A stretch of 64,000 nt of DNA from JASHPR01 sp963729365 (lineage in GTDB: Bacteria; Actinomycetota; Actinomycetes; Streptosporangiales; Streptosporangiaceae). A program made the translations under genes and the position numbers. Under the pieces are notes generated by a model, which worked only from the letters and a program-made list of their open reading frames with translations, searched no databases and had not been told where the DNA came from. Below are positions 25,541 to 33,964 of this stretch, in pieces. The stretch is taken from assembly GCA_963729365.1 (NCBI GenBank), contig CAVSNQ010000017.1, forward strand, positions 124,001-188,000. Reading direction: 5' to 3'. Numbering within the stretch: the first letter of the stretch is position 1; every line of letters starts with the position of its first letter.

Positions 25541-26131
25541 TCATCGCATCTGGGATTGCCCGGCAATGGACCGGTCCCGCTGCGCGGTGATCGCGAACAG
25601 CAGCGCGTCGATGAGCGCGAGGAACTTCACCGCATGGTCCTTCGTCACCCGGGACGTATCCGCCGCGACCGCGTTGCGCAGCGTGACCACGCCATCGACC
25701 GCGCGGACGATCGACTCGGGCACGAGCCCCTGGTCCCGCGCGAAGCGGGCCATGGCCGTCGGATCACCGCTGCCGACGGGGACCAGCTTGCCGGTGGAAC
25801 CCAGCAGCTCCCGCAGCGCCGCCTCGACGGCTCCGAAGGCCTGGCCGATGGCGGCCGGCGGGTCGTCCTCGGTCGCCGCCGCGAACCTGAGCAGCACCGG
25901 GAGCGATGCCGGGCCGACGGCCGACACGGTCGCCGTCAGCTCGGCCTTGACCTGGCTCACGATCCGGTCGAACTCGGCATCGGACTGCCCGGAGCGAAGC
26001 CGGCGCAGGCCGGACGCCAGCTGCATCAGGATGTCCACAATCGGGCGGCGGAGGAATACCACGATCGCTACGAGCGCGAGCGGCCACGCAAGCGCGCTGA
26101 CAAAGTCAACGACGAATTGCAATCCGGACAT
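25541..26131 (-). CDS. Membrane-anchored protein of unknown function
   Basis: A 196-residue protein with one N-terminal membrane segment (FVSALAWPLALVAIVVFL), a helix with the amphipathic pattern IVDILMQLASGLRRLRSG, and a soluble, mostly helical domain (about 50-196) with no motif I recognise. The layout resembles proteins with a short anchor and a cytoplasmic helical bundle. A gap of about 250 bp (25292-25540) to the DUF3618 gene shows nothing besides a likely promoter for the latter. Confidence 0.7.
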   Translation of the reverse strand: MSGLQFVVDFVSALAWPLALVAIVVFLRRPIVDILMQLASGLRRLRSGQSDAEFDRIVSQVKAELTATVSAVGPASLPVLLRFAAATEDDPPAAIGQAFGAVEAALRELLGSTGKLVPVGSGDPTAMARFARDQGLVPESIVRAVDGVVTLRNAVAADTSRVTKDHAVKFLALIDALLFAITAQRDRSIAGQSQMR

Positions 26132-26262
26132 ACAAGTACGGTAGCGGAAATGACGATCGGTGGATGACTCCGTGCTGGTACGCGTGGCTGACCGCCTGGG
26201 TACGGCGGCGAGCGCCGATGACGGCGAGCAGGTGCGATGCGGCCGTGCATAGGATGCGACTC

Positions 26263-27000
26263 ATGGCGGTGCGGGCGGTCATCTTCGACTGGGGCGGGAC
26301 CCTGACCCCGTGGCACACGGTCGATCACGCGATCCTCTGGCGGGATGTCTGCGCGCTGCACTTCACCGAAGAACTGGCGGAACGCAACGCCACGGCCATT
26401 CGGGCCGCCGAACGGGAACTGTGGCTGGCAGCGGAACGCGACAACCTCAGCGCCACGATGGACCATGTGTTCGAGCGCGCCGGGGTGGTCCCGACCGCGG
26501 CCTTCCTGGCCAGCTACTTCGAGGCCTGGGAGCCGCACACCTGGACCGACCCTGACGCCGTCGAGCTGTTCGGCCGCCTGCGGGCGGCCGGGATCAGGAT
26601 CGGCGTGCTATCGAACACGATGTGGCCGCGGAGCGTGCACGAGCAGGTCTTCAGCCGGGATGGGTTGCTCGGGCTGATCGACGGCGCGGTTTACAGCAGC
26701 GAGATCGACTGGACCAAGCCACACCCCGAGGCGTTCCGGGCCGCGATGGCGGCCGTGGGGGTCAGCGATCCGGCCGGGTGCGTGTTCGTGGGTGACCGGC
26801 CCTACGACGACGTGTACGGCGCGAAGCGGGCCGGGATGCGCGCCGTCCTGGTCGCGAACAGCGACGTGCCCGCGTTCGCCGATGCGGAGCCGGACGCGGT
26901 CATCACCCGGCTGGCCGACCTGGCCCCGCTGATCGACGCGTGGCAGGACGGCCGGTCACCCGAAGAAGTACACTCGCAGCGCGAGGACGACGGCGACTAG
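26263..27000 (+). CDS. HAD-superfamily hydrolase
   Basis: A 245-residue haloacid dehalogenase-like phosphatase. Motif I is VIFDWGGTLTP, with nucleophile Asp9 but Gly at the second (acid/base) position usually held by Asp. Motif II is GVLSNTMWP, motif III the Lys in DWTKPHPEAF, motif IV FVGDRPYDDVYGAKRAG. The DxG form of motif I is known in some HAD branches and may change the reaction. The ATG at 26263 fits motif I at residue 9 and has AGGA about 8 nt upstream. Its last 45 nt overlap a small leftward gene. Confidence 0.85.
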   Translation: MAVRAVIFDWGGTLTPWHTVDHAILWRDVCALHFTEELAERNATAIRAAERELWLAAERDNLSATMDHVFERAGVVPTAAFLASYFEAWEPHTWTDPDAVELFGRLRAAGIRIGVLSNTMWPRSVHEQVFSRDGLLGLIDGAVYSSEIDWTKPHPEAFRAAMAAVGVSDPAGCVFVGDRPYDDVYGAKRAGMRAVLVANSDVPAFADAEPDAVITRLADLAPLIDAWQDGRSPEEVHSQREDDGD

Positions 27001-27180
27001 CGCGATGGCCAGCAGCGCCTTGACCGCCAGGCCCTTCTCGTAGCGGACCGCGGCCCGGATCTCGTCGTCGAAGGATGGTACCGAGGGCGGCGCACCAGGG
27101 AATGCTAGGCCACGGCCGGCCGGGGGCTGATCCTCCTGGCCCGGCTGGCCGGAGTGGTCCTGGTGGCCAGGGAGTGTCAC
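26956..27180 (-). CDS. Small single-span membrane protein, last gene of the glycan operon
   Basis: A 74-residue protein with a Pro/Gln/Gly-rich N-terminus and a C-terminal membrane helix (GLAVKALLAIALVAVVLALRVYFFG). Its ATG overlaps the TGA of the glycosyltransferase (ATGA at 27177-27180), so it should be translated by coupling. It overlaps the 3' end of the convergent HAD gene by 45 nt. No family recognised. Confidence 0.65.
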   Translation of the reverse strand: MTLPGHQDHSGQPGQEDQPPAGRGLAFPGAPPSVPSFDDEIRAAVRYEKGLAVKALLAIALVAVVLALRVYFFG

Positions 27181-28673
27181 GTCGGCGCCACCACCTTGCC
27201 GGTCTTCTCCGTCTTGTCCCAGTGCCGGTCGGCCCCCCGGAGTTCCTGCACGTAGGCGGCGGTCGTGATCGCGCAGAGCAGCGGGCCGTAGCCGCCGACG
27301 TACACGAAGACCGGGCTGAGGAACCGGCCGAACCGGCGCGGCTCGGCGACCTTGCCCAGGTAAGCGAAGCCCATGCAGGCCGCGAGCCAGATGTAGGTGA
27401 ACAGCTCGATGCCGCGGACCCAGCCGTAGGTCGGCGTGAATCCGGCCGCGCGGACGATCTCGCGGGCTAGCCAGGCCAGCGGGCCGGGCAGGACGGCGGC
27501 CAGCAGGATCAGCACGTTGACGGCCCCGGGGAAGATAAGCGCCTGGCGCCAGGTGCGCCTGCCGATGACCGGGTCGATCATCAGGGCGAATGACGTGATG
27601 AAGATATAAGTGATCACGTTCGTCAGCCAGAGTATGTGGAAGGCGGTCCAGGCCAGCTGGTAGTCGATGAAGAACAGCGTGACCAGCGACGCCGAGGCGA
27701 CGACCATGAAGAACGGCAGCAGCAGCAGGCAGAACCAGAGCAGGCCGAAGCTGGTGCCGCCGAGGTGGTTGCTCGCCTGAGGCCGGAACCAGACATCCCG
27801 GAACATCCTGGTGACCTGGACGTTGCCGCGAGCCCAGCGCACCCGCTGCTTCCAGAGCCCGATGATGCTCCCCGGCTCCTCGGCCCAGACGGTCGCGTGC
27901 GGCTCGAAGACGACCTTCCGTCCCGCGCGCTGGGTCCTGAATGTCGTGACGGTGTCCTCGGCCAGCGTGGTGGTGTCGATCCGGCCGCCGACCGCCTCGA
28001 TATTCTCCCGCGAATGCAGCTGCGCGCCGCCGGCCAGGCAGGCGATCACGCCGAGCACCTCCTGGCTGCGCCGGGCGGCGGCCTGGGCGGTGATGTACTC
28101 GTAGCCGATGAACCTGGTCATGTAGTTACCGGGCTGGCTGCCTTCCTTGATGTAGGCCATGACCGAGCCAACCTTGGGATCGGCCAGGTGCCTGCTCATC
28201 TTGCGCAGGGAGCCGGCCTCGTAGATGACGTCCGCGTCCATGATCAGGACGGCCTGCATCCAGTCGTCGGCCAGGATGATGCCCAGGCCGTGGTTGAGCG
28301 TCGCGGCCTTTCCCTCGCCGCCCTTGTCCCGGCGCAGGTGGAAGACGTGCCCCGGGTACTCGGCGGCCTTGGCCTGGATCACCTGCGGCGTGGCGTCGGT
28401 GCTGGCGTCGTCCACCACGAAGATCCGCAGCGACTCGCGCGGGTACTCCAGCCCCATGAGGCGGTCGATCGACGCGCCGATGACCGCATGCTCGTTCCAC
28501 GCCGGGATCAGGATCGCCGTGCGCGGGAACCACGGCCGGCATTCTGCGTAGTGCAGCCGGCGGAAGTGCAGCCCGACCAGGAGGAACTGGTAGTTGGCGA
28601 CCAGCAGCGGGACCGCGGCGATGATCACGAACGCCACGAGCAGCCACTCGACCGCGAGCAGGAGCTCGGGCAT
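27177..28673 (-). CDS. Membrane glycosyltransferase, GT2 family (processive type)
   Basis: A 498-residue polysaccharide synthase-like protein. A first membrane helix (about 3-32) is followed by the GT2 domain: LIPAWNE, Asp88-Asp89 (FVVDDASTD), DAD at 146-148 (LIMDADV), acceptor-base Glu-Asp at 239-240 (TLAEDTVT) and QRVRW at 276-280. The QxxRW motif marks processive synthases such as hyaluronan, PgaC and cellulose-like enzymes. Several C-terminal membrane helices follow and would form the export path. It begins at TGATG with the PHP gene. Product unknown; the deacetylase in the same operon favours an N-acetylated hexosamine polymer, by inference. Confidence 0.92.
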   Translation of the reverse strand: MPELLLAVEWLLVAFVIIAAVPLLVANYQFLLVGLHFRRLHYAECRPWFPRTAILIPAWNEHAVIGASIDRLMGLEYPRESLRIFVVDDASTDATPQVIQAKAAEYPGHVFHLRRDKGGEGKAATLNHGLGIILADDWMQAVLIMDADVIYEAGSLRKMSRHLADPKVGSVMAYIKEGSQPGNYMTRFIGYEYITAQAAARRSQEVLGVIACLAGGAQLHSRENIEAVGGRIDTTTLAEDTVTTFRTQRAGRKVVFEPHATVWAEEPGSIIGLWKQRVRWARGNVQVTRMFRDVWFRPQASNHLGGTSFGLLWFCLLLLPFFMVVASASLVTLFFIDYQLAWTAFHILWLTNVITYIFITSFALMIDPVIGRRTWRQALIFPGAVNVLILLAAVLPGPLAWLAREIVRAAGFTPTYGWVRGIELFTYIWLAACMGFAYLGKVAEPRRFGRFLSPVFVYVGGYGPLLCAITTAAYVQELRGADRHWDKTEKTGKVVAPT

Positions 28674-29416
28674 CAGGGCACCGCACCGGAGAACGCCCCG
28701 TCGGCGATGTCCCTGACCCAGCCGTACACCCCGACGTCACGGCAGTCATGGCTGTCGGTGCTGGCCACCAGCGGAACCCCGGCTTCGGCGAACGCCCGGA
28801 CCGTGCGGGCCGACGGGCAGGCCCATTTCTCGTTTACTTCCAGCGTCGCGCCGGCGTTGCGCGCCTGCCGCGCCAGCTGGCCGATCGCCCGGTCAGCGAC
28901 GATGGACTCGTCCAGGCCCATCTTGGGCAGGACGCTGAACAGGTGCGCGAGCTGCGGCCGCTGGGCCAGCTGGCTGGCCGCCACCATCAGCGCTCCGACG
29001 GTCGCGTCGACCAGGCAGTCGATCACCTCCCCCGCGGTCACCTGGCCGCTGGCGATCGCACCACGCATCGCCCGCGGATGGACGGGCCCGAGGTCGCCGG
29101 GAAACTGATGATCCGCGATCAGGACGACATCCGCGCCGCCGATGCCGTCCGGCAGGTCCAGCCGCCCGGTCCGGTCCAGGATCTTGGTTTCCACCCCGGC
29201 CAGCACGTCGAGCCCGGGCACGGGGCGCAGCGCGTCCACGGCGGCCAGGAACTCCGGCACCCACGCCGAGCTGCGCCGCACGTGATCGGCGAGGCAGAGC
29301 GCGCGCAGACCGCGCTGCCGCGCGGCGTCCACGTTCTCGGCCAGGCTGCTCACGGCGTCGTCGGAGAAGGTCGAGTGGACGTGGTGATCCTCGTCGAGCG
29401 AAACGCCGATGGTCAT
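28673..29416 (-). CDS. PHP-domain metal-dependent phosphoesterase
   Basis: A 247-residue PHP-fold protein. Motif I is DHHVHSTFSDDA (metal-binding HxH), then ALCLADHV (motif II), VLAGVETK (motif III) and TDSHDCRDVGVYG (C-terminal DxH). PHP proteins include histidinol phosphatases, phosphoesterases and the CpsB/YwqE tyrosine phosphatases of capsule loci, so a phosphatase acting in or on a glycan pathway fits. Its start overlaps the ATP-grasp stop (ATGA, 29413-29416) and its stop overlaps the glycosyltransferase start. Confidence 0.85.
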   Translation of the reverse strand: MTIGVSLDEDHHVHSTFSDDAVSSLAENVDAARQRGLRALCLADHVRRSSAWVPEFLAAVDALRPVPGLDVLAGVETKILDRTGRLDLPDGIGGADVVLIADHQFPGDLGPVHPRAMRGAIASGQVTAGEVIDCLVDATVGALMVAASQLAQRPQLAHLFSVLPKMGLDESIVADRAIGQLARQARNAGATLEVNEKWACPSARTVRAFAEAGVPLVASTDSHDCRDVGVYGWVRDIADGAFSGAVP

Positions 29417-30407
29417 GCGGCCACCCGCTCAACCTCGCCGAGCTCGATGAAACGCTCCTCGAGGTAGCGGACCATGGCCAGGTCACGGAAGTCCGCATGC
29501 TCGGGCAGCGCCCGGCCGCGCAGGGAGTCCAGGGCCATCAGGGGCATGTCGACACCGCTCGCCACCGTCAGCGGCATGGTTCCCGGGAAGCGCGGGTTCA
29601 CTTCGAGCAGGGCGGGCCCGCCGCGTCCCGGCGGAATTGCACGTTGGCCACGTAGGTCAGGCCGGCGGCCGCGGCCACGTCAGCGCCGAGCCGCTCCAGC
29701 TCGCTGTCGTGCACCGTACGGCCCGCCACCGAGACTCCGGAGTCGACCCGCTCGCGGACTCGAGGCACGGACGCGACCACGTGGCCGGTGACGTCGGCGA
29801 GCACGTCGATGGAGTACTCGGCACCGGGCAGGTACTCCTGGACCAGGAAGTCGGCCGAGGCGTCCAGCCGCGCCAGCTCCCGGCTGGACGCCACGACCGA
29901 GATGCCCCGCGAGCCGCTTCCGGTCCTGGGCTTGACCATGACCGGGTAGGTCCAGGACTCGGGGTCGGCGACCTTGTCGAGGCACTCGGTCCGCGGCACC
30001 GGAACGCGCCCGGCACAGCGCTCGACCAGGGCGAGCTTGTCGAGGCATACGTCGAGCGCCGGATCGGGCGCGAGCAGCAGCTCAACGCCGGCCCGGGAGA
30101 ATTCGGCGCGGGCCTGGCCGAGCGGGCGCAGCTCAGCGTCGCACGTGGGAATGAGCACGTCCACGCCCATCGCGATGCAGCGGGCCAGCGCCGCGTCGGC
30201 GAAGCCGGGATCAAGGCCGGCCGGGACCAGCGTGCGCGCCTCGGCCGGGACCAGGTAGAGGCCGGCCGCCCACGGGTCCATGTCGGCGGCAATCAGGCTC
30301 ACCGTCGGGTCGGCGCTCAGCGATTTCATGACCGAGACCGCGGCCGGGCCGCCGGCCCCGGTGACCAGGACCCGGACGCTTCGCAACGGGACATCAGCGT
30401 GCGGCAT
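29413..30407 (-). pseudogene. ATP-grasp protein, frameshifted near 29615
   Basis: The first part starts at ATG 30407 with a strong AGGAGG 6 nt upstream: a Rossmann-like N-domain (VRVLVTGAGGPAAVSVMKSL) followed by an ATP-grasp domain (YPVMVKPRTGSGSRGISVV, FLVQEYLPGAEYSIDVL). In frame it stops after GLTYVANVQFRRDAAG. The next frame continues exactly as the family should: ...LLEVNPRFPGTMPLTVASGVD... to a stop at 29413. One base is missing within 29611-29620 (ggcgggcccg). With one base restored the protein has 331 residues and its stop overlaps the PHP start, which argues that the gene is really intact and the indel is a sequencing error. Carboxylate-amine ligases of this type tailor sugars, peptides or cofactors. 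Confidence 0.8.
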
Positions 30408-30417
30408 GCGGCACCTC

Positions 30418-31562
30418 CTAGTGAGCGTGGGTTTGGCCTGCGGACTCGGCCGGATCGGCGGCCCGGCGCGTGGTGCCGTCCGGCGCGCCGGTCCCCTCGC
30501 CGCCCGGCACGGCCGCCGCCATGCCGGGAGCCGGGCCGGCTGGCCGTCGGTGGCGGCCTCGCGGATCACCTCGAACGCCTCGGCGTAGCGTCCGTCGCCA
30601 AAGCGCGACCAGTAGCGGGCGGTCGACTCGATCAGGTCGGGCTCCAGGTAGCGCCGGATCTCCACCTGCGACGCGAAGGCGTCGATGGCCTCCAGCTTGC
30701 GTTCGAGCTGGTCATCGACGGTCACGAAGCGGGTCGGCCGGAAGTCGACGGTGGCCGAAGGCGACTGGAAGCAGTAAACGCGCTTGACCCTCCTGACGGC
30801 CACCATCGCCGCCCGGTGGGTGTTGCGGTGATCCTGGTGCACGTCGTGCGAGGAATGGGTGTAGATCACGGTCGGCCGCACCGACTCGACGACGCGGCTT
30901 ATCGCGCCGATGGTCGGGTCACCCTCGCTGATCTGGGTGTCCTTGAGATCACCCAGGAACAGCGTGGCACCCAGGGCCCGCGCGGCCGCCTCGGATTCGG
31001 CCGCCCTGGTGGCCTGGCTGCCGCCGCGGGCGCCGCGGCTGAGCGTCAGGATCGACACCTCGTGGCCCATGCTGCGGTGCACGAGCAGCGCGCCGGCCGC
31101 GCCGATCTCGACATCGTCGGGATGGGCGCCGATCGCCAGCACGGCCTGCCGGGCGGCCAGCCGAGCCGCACGCCCCTTGGCGACCACCGCGCTGATCGTG
31201 GCCAGGAGCTGTTCCTTGGGCATCGATTTTTGCAAGAACTCGTCAGCATGATCGCGCAGCGCGGTCACCGCGTAGTCGAGCGTCGCGTGAGCGGTAATCA
31301 CGACGACCGGAAGGTCCGGCGCGGCCCGGCGCAGCGCCTGGAGCAGTTCCAGGCCGCTCATACCGGGCATCTCCACGTCGGTCAGCACCAGGTCCCAGGT
31401 CTCCGAACCGGCGCGCCGCAACGCGGTGGCCGGGTCGGTCGTGTGCGTGACATCGAATCCGCCACTGTCGCCAAGGAGATGGATGAGGAAGCGGCCGGTA
31501 ACCAGATCGTCGTCGACGACGAGAATCCGCCCTGGCGATTCGTCATGATCGCTGCTGGTCAT
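30418..31562 (-). pseudogene. Receiver-PIG-L (LmbE) deacetylase fusion, frameshifted near 30550
   Basis: N-terminal response-regulator receiver (RILVVDDDLV; phospho-acceptor Asp62 in LTDVEMPGMSG; Thr in VVVITAHA; Lys in LQKSMP), then a PIG-L/LmbE zinc deacetylase (AIGAHPDDVEIG at 143-154, HSSHDVHQDHR around 237-246). PIG-L enzymes remove N-acetyl groups from sugars such as GlcNAc conjugates. As written the frame runs on into the ATP-grasp gene, but from about 30542-30556 the next frame gives a natural Pro/Ala/Gly tail (PAGPAPGMAAAVPGGEG) ending at TAG 30418-30420, which overlaps the ATP-grasp ribosome site. One missing base explains this; corrected length is 381 residues. It is the likely phosphorylation output of the adjacent chemosensory cluster. 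Confidence 0.8.
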
Positions 31563-31661
31563 GCGTCCACTCCAGTTGCCCCCGAGCCTGTACGCAGTAA
31601 CCGCTAGTTTGGTTGCAATCAGCTATGTAGCGACTACTATACGTGATATCTCTCCGCTGGG
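31563..31661. promoter_or_regulatory. AT-rich gap, likely promoter of the glycan operon
   Basis: This 99-bp gap between cheR and the receiver-PIG-L gene is distinctly AT-rich, with TATAGT and TTGCAACC-type stretches on the minus strand. It may hold an internal promoter, so the two gene sets may be both co-transcribed and independently driven. Confidence 0.4.
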
Positions 31662-32924
31662 CTACCCTCGGGCGGCACGAACATCGTCGCTGCCGCCGCT
31701 CAGTCGCGCGCTGCACGCCGCGGCTATGTCGCCGACATCGACCTGCTGGAGCATCTGCCCGTGCCGGCCGTCCTCCGGGTCGAGCGTGCGCAGGGCCAGC
31801 TCGTAGGAACGCCGCGCGGCCAGCGTGTCGCCGAGCGCGTCGTAAGCACGGCCGAGAGCGAACGCCGCGAGCCCGAAGCCCGGGTCGGTGCAGAGTGCCC
31901 GGCGAAGCGCGGCTGCCGCTTCCGCCGGGCGGCCTGCCTCCAGCGTGACGAGACCGTCCATGAAGTGCGCGTCGGCATCGAGCGGGTCGTCGGCCAGCAG
32001 CGATGCCACCTGGGCCAGGGCGCCGTCGCGGTCACCCTGGCCCGCCGCGTCCACGGCCGCCGCCAGCCGTTGCTCACGCGGCAGTGACGGCTCGCGCCCG
32101 AGCGGGCGGCGCAGGCGACGCTCGGGCACGAGCACCGTGGCTGCGGGTCGCCCGGTCCGCGCCGGGGGCCGATCGGCGGTCCGCTGCAGAGCATCCGCGG
32201 CGCCGAGCACGAGCATGCCGTCCGGCCTGAGCGACCGCTCGAGCGACTCGGTCACCTGCTCGACGAGCGGTGGCTCGAAATAGATGAGCACGTTCCTGCA
32301 GGTGATCAGGTCAAAGCTGGATTCACCGGGGGGCGGGAACGGGTCACGGGCGAGGTTGTGCCTACGCAGACGGACCAGGCTGCGCAGGCGCTTACCGACC
32401 ACGTAGCTGCCGTCGGCCTGCCGGTCAAGGTAATGCCGGCGTAGCGAGGGCTCCAGGGCGCGCACCGCCCGCTCGCGGTACCGGCCCGTCGCGGCCGCGG
32501 CGAGCGCGGCGCCGGAGATGTCGGTTCCCAGCACGTCGATCGGGGGCTGCGCCGGGGCGAATGCCTCGGCGGCGAGCAGCGCCAGCGTGTACGCCTCTTC
32601 CCCGCTCGCACATCCGGCACTCCACACCCGGATGGTTCGCGACTCCGCAGCGCGGGCGACCTGCAGGAGGCTGTGCCATGCGATCGCCTCGAGCTGAGCC
32701 CGGTCCCGGACGAAGGCGGTCTCCTGGACGGTCACCTCGTCGATCAGCCGGTTCACGAGGTCGCGACCGCCCTTGGGATCCGACGCCGCGCGCACGAACG
32801 CTGCCGGATCGAGTCCCGGTGCGGCGCGATGCACGGCGGCCAGGATGGCTTTGGACCGCGCGGTCGGCAGCACGATTCCCGTCTCCCGGCGGACGAGTTC
32901 CGCGATGGCGGTGAGGGCGGTCAT
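31662..32924 (-). CDS. cheR: CheR methyltransferase with C-terminal TPRs
   Basis: Methylates glutamates of chemoreceptors with S-adenosylmethionine. The 420-residue protein has the CheR N-terminal helical part, the SAM-binding RVWSAGCASGEEAYTLALL and the FDLITCRNVLIYF motif. The C-terminal third (about 285-410) holds two or three tetratricopeptide repeats (DADAHFMDGLVTLEAGRPAE, GLAAFALGRAYDALGD). CheR-TPR fusions (FrzF, WspC) are typical of chemosensory systems that control functions other than flagella. Its start overlaps the cheB stop by 4 nt. Confidence 0.95.
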   Translation of the reverse strand: MTALTAIAELVRRETGIVLPTARSKAILAAVHRAAPGLDPAAFVRAASDPKGGRDLVNRLIDEVTVQETAFVRDRAQLEAIAWHSLLQVARAAESRTIRVWSAGCASGEEAYTLALLAAEAFAPAQPPIDVLGTDISGAALAAAATGRYRERAVRALEPSLRRHYLDRQADGSYVVGKRLRSLVRLRRHNLARDPFPPPGESSFDLITCRNVLIYFEPPLVEQVTESLERSLRPDGMLVLGAADALQRTADRPPARTGRPAATVLVPERRLRRPLGREPSLPREQRLAAAVDAAGQGDRDGALAQVASLLADDPLDADAHFMDGLVTLEAGRPAEAAAALRRALCTDPGFGLAAFALGRAYDALGDTLAARRSYELALRTLDPEDGRHGQMLQQVDVGDIAAACSARLSGGSDDVRAARG

Positions 32925-33961
32925 CCGCGCGTCCCCGAAAGCGGCTCATGGCGCAGTCCCAGCAGGCAGGCGACGATCTCACCGGGAGAAAGCACGACGT
33001 CGACTCCGAGGTCGATCGCTGCCTTCGGCATCCCGAACACCGCCGACGACTGCTCGTCTTGCGCGATCGCCAGCCCGCCGCCGCGGCGTACCGCCGCCGC
33101 GCCGACGGCACCGTCGCGGCCCATCCCGGTGAGCACGACCGCGACGCCCGCCCTCCCGGCGACCGCGGCGATGCTGGCCAGAAGCACATCACCGGATGGG
33201 CGGTGGTGCCCGGCGGCGATGTGCCGGTCGAGGGCCAGCCGCCCGGTGCCGGTCAGCGTGAGGTGGGCTCCCTCCGGTGCGAGCCAGGCACCGGGGGCGG
33301 GCCGCGTCCCAGGTACCGCTATACCAACGGGTATTCCCGCGGTCAGGTCGAGCCAGCGGACCAGCCCTTCTGTGAACCCGGCGGCCATGTGCTGCACGAT
33401 GAGGATCGGGATCGGGTAATCGGCCGGCAGCGCCTTGAGCAAGCGCATCAGCAGCTGCGGGCCGCCGACCGACGCGCACACGCCAACCACCGAGGTGCGA
33501 CGCACCAGGCCCGTCGCACCATGTTGGGCGATGAGCCTGGCGCGCGGATGCCGGATCACCCGTGCCTGGCTGAGCACCCTGACCCGATGCCGGAAGGCGG
33601 CTCCCACGGCGCCGGCCGGATCGCGCAGGTCGAGATCGTCCTTCGCGACGGCCTCCAGCGCCCCGGCGGCGAGCGCGGCCGCTGCCTTGTCGCTGCCGGG
33701 GCCGACGTGCGCGGACAGCACCAGGATCGGCAGCGGCCGGGAGGCCATGATCTGCCCGACCGCCTCGAGCCCGTTCATGCCGGGCAGTTCCACATCCATG
33801 GTCACCACGTCCGGCTCACTTCGGGGCAGAGCGGCAATCGCCTCCTCGGCGGTGCCGCAGACCGCAAGAACCGCGATGTCCCCGTCGTACTCGAGCATCC
33901 GGACCAGCGCGGCGGCATAGACCTGGGAGTCCTCGCAAACCAGTACGCGCAACGCCGCCAC
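32921..33961 (-). CDS. cheB: CheB methylesterase/response regulator
   Basis: Receiver domain (about 1-120; Asp56 in VVTMDVELPGMNG) joined to a glutamate methylesterase. The catalytic triad is Ser164 (VCASVGGP), His191 (IVQHM) and Asp282 (GMGRDGA). It removes receptor methyl groups when phosphorylated by CheA. 346 residues, normal length. Lies between cheA and cheR with 4-nt spacing or overlap, so it is translationally coupled. Confidence 0.96.
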   Translation of the reverse strand: MAALRVLVCEDSQVYAAALVRMLEYDGDIAVLAVCGTAEEAIAALPRSEPDVVTMDVELPGMNGLEAVGQIMASRPLPILVLSAHVGPGSDKAAAALAAGALEAVAKDDLDLRDPAGAVGAAFRHRVRVLSQARVIRHPRARLIAQHGATGLVRRTSVVGVCASVGGPQLLMRLLKALPADYPIPILIVQHMAAGFTEGLVRWLDLTAGIPVGIAVPGTRPAPGAWLAPEGAHLTLTGTGRLALDRHIAAGHHRPSGDVLLASIAAVAGRAGVAVVLTGMGRDGAVGAAAVRRGGGLAIAQDEQSSAVFGMPKAAIDLGVDVVLSPGEIVACLLGLRHEPLSGTRG

Positions 33962-33964
33962 GAG

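Noticed and set aside
29598..31562. A single 654-residue receiver-PIG-L-ATP-grasp fusion protein
   Set aside because: A frameshift joins the two. The ATP-grasp gene has its own strong ribosome site at 30414-30419, and the other frame gives a natural C-terminal tail and TAG for the PIG-L protein.
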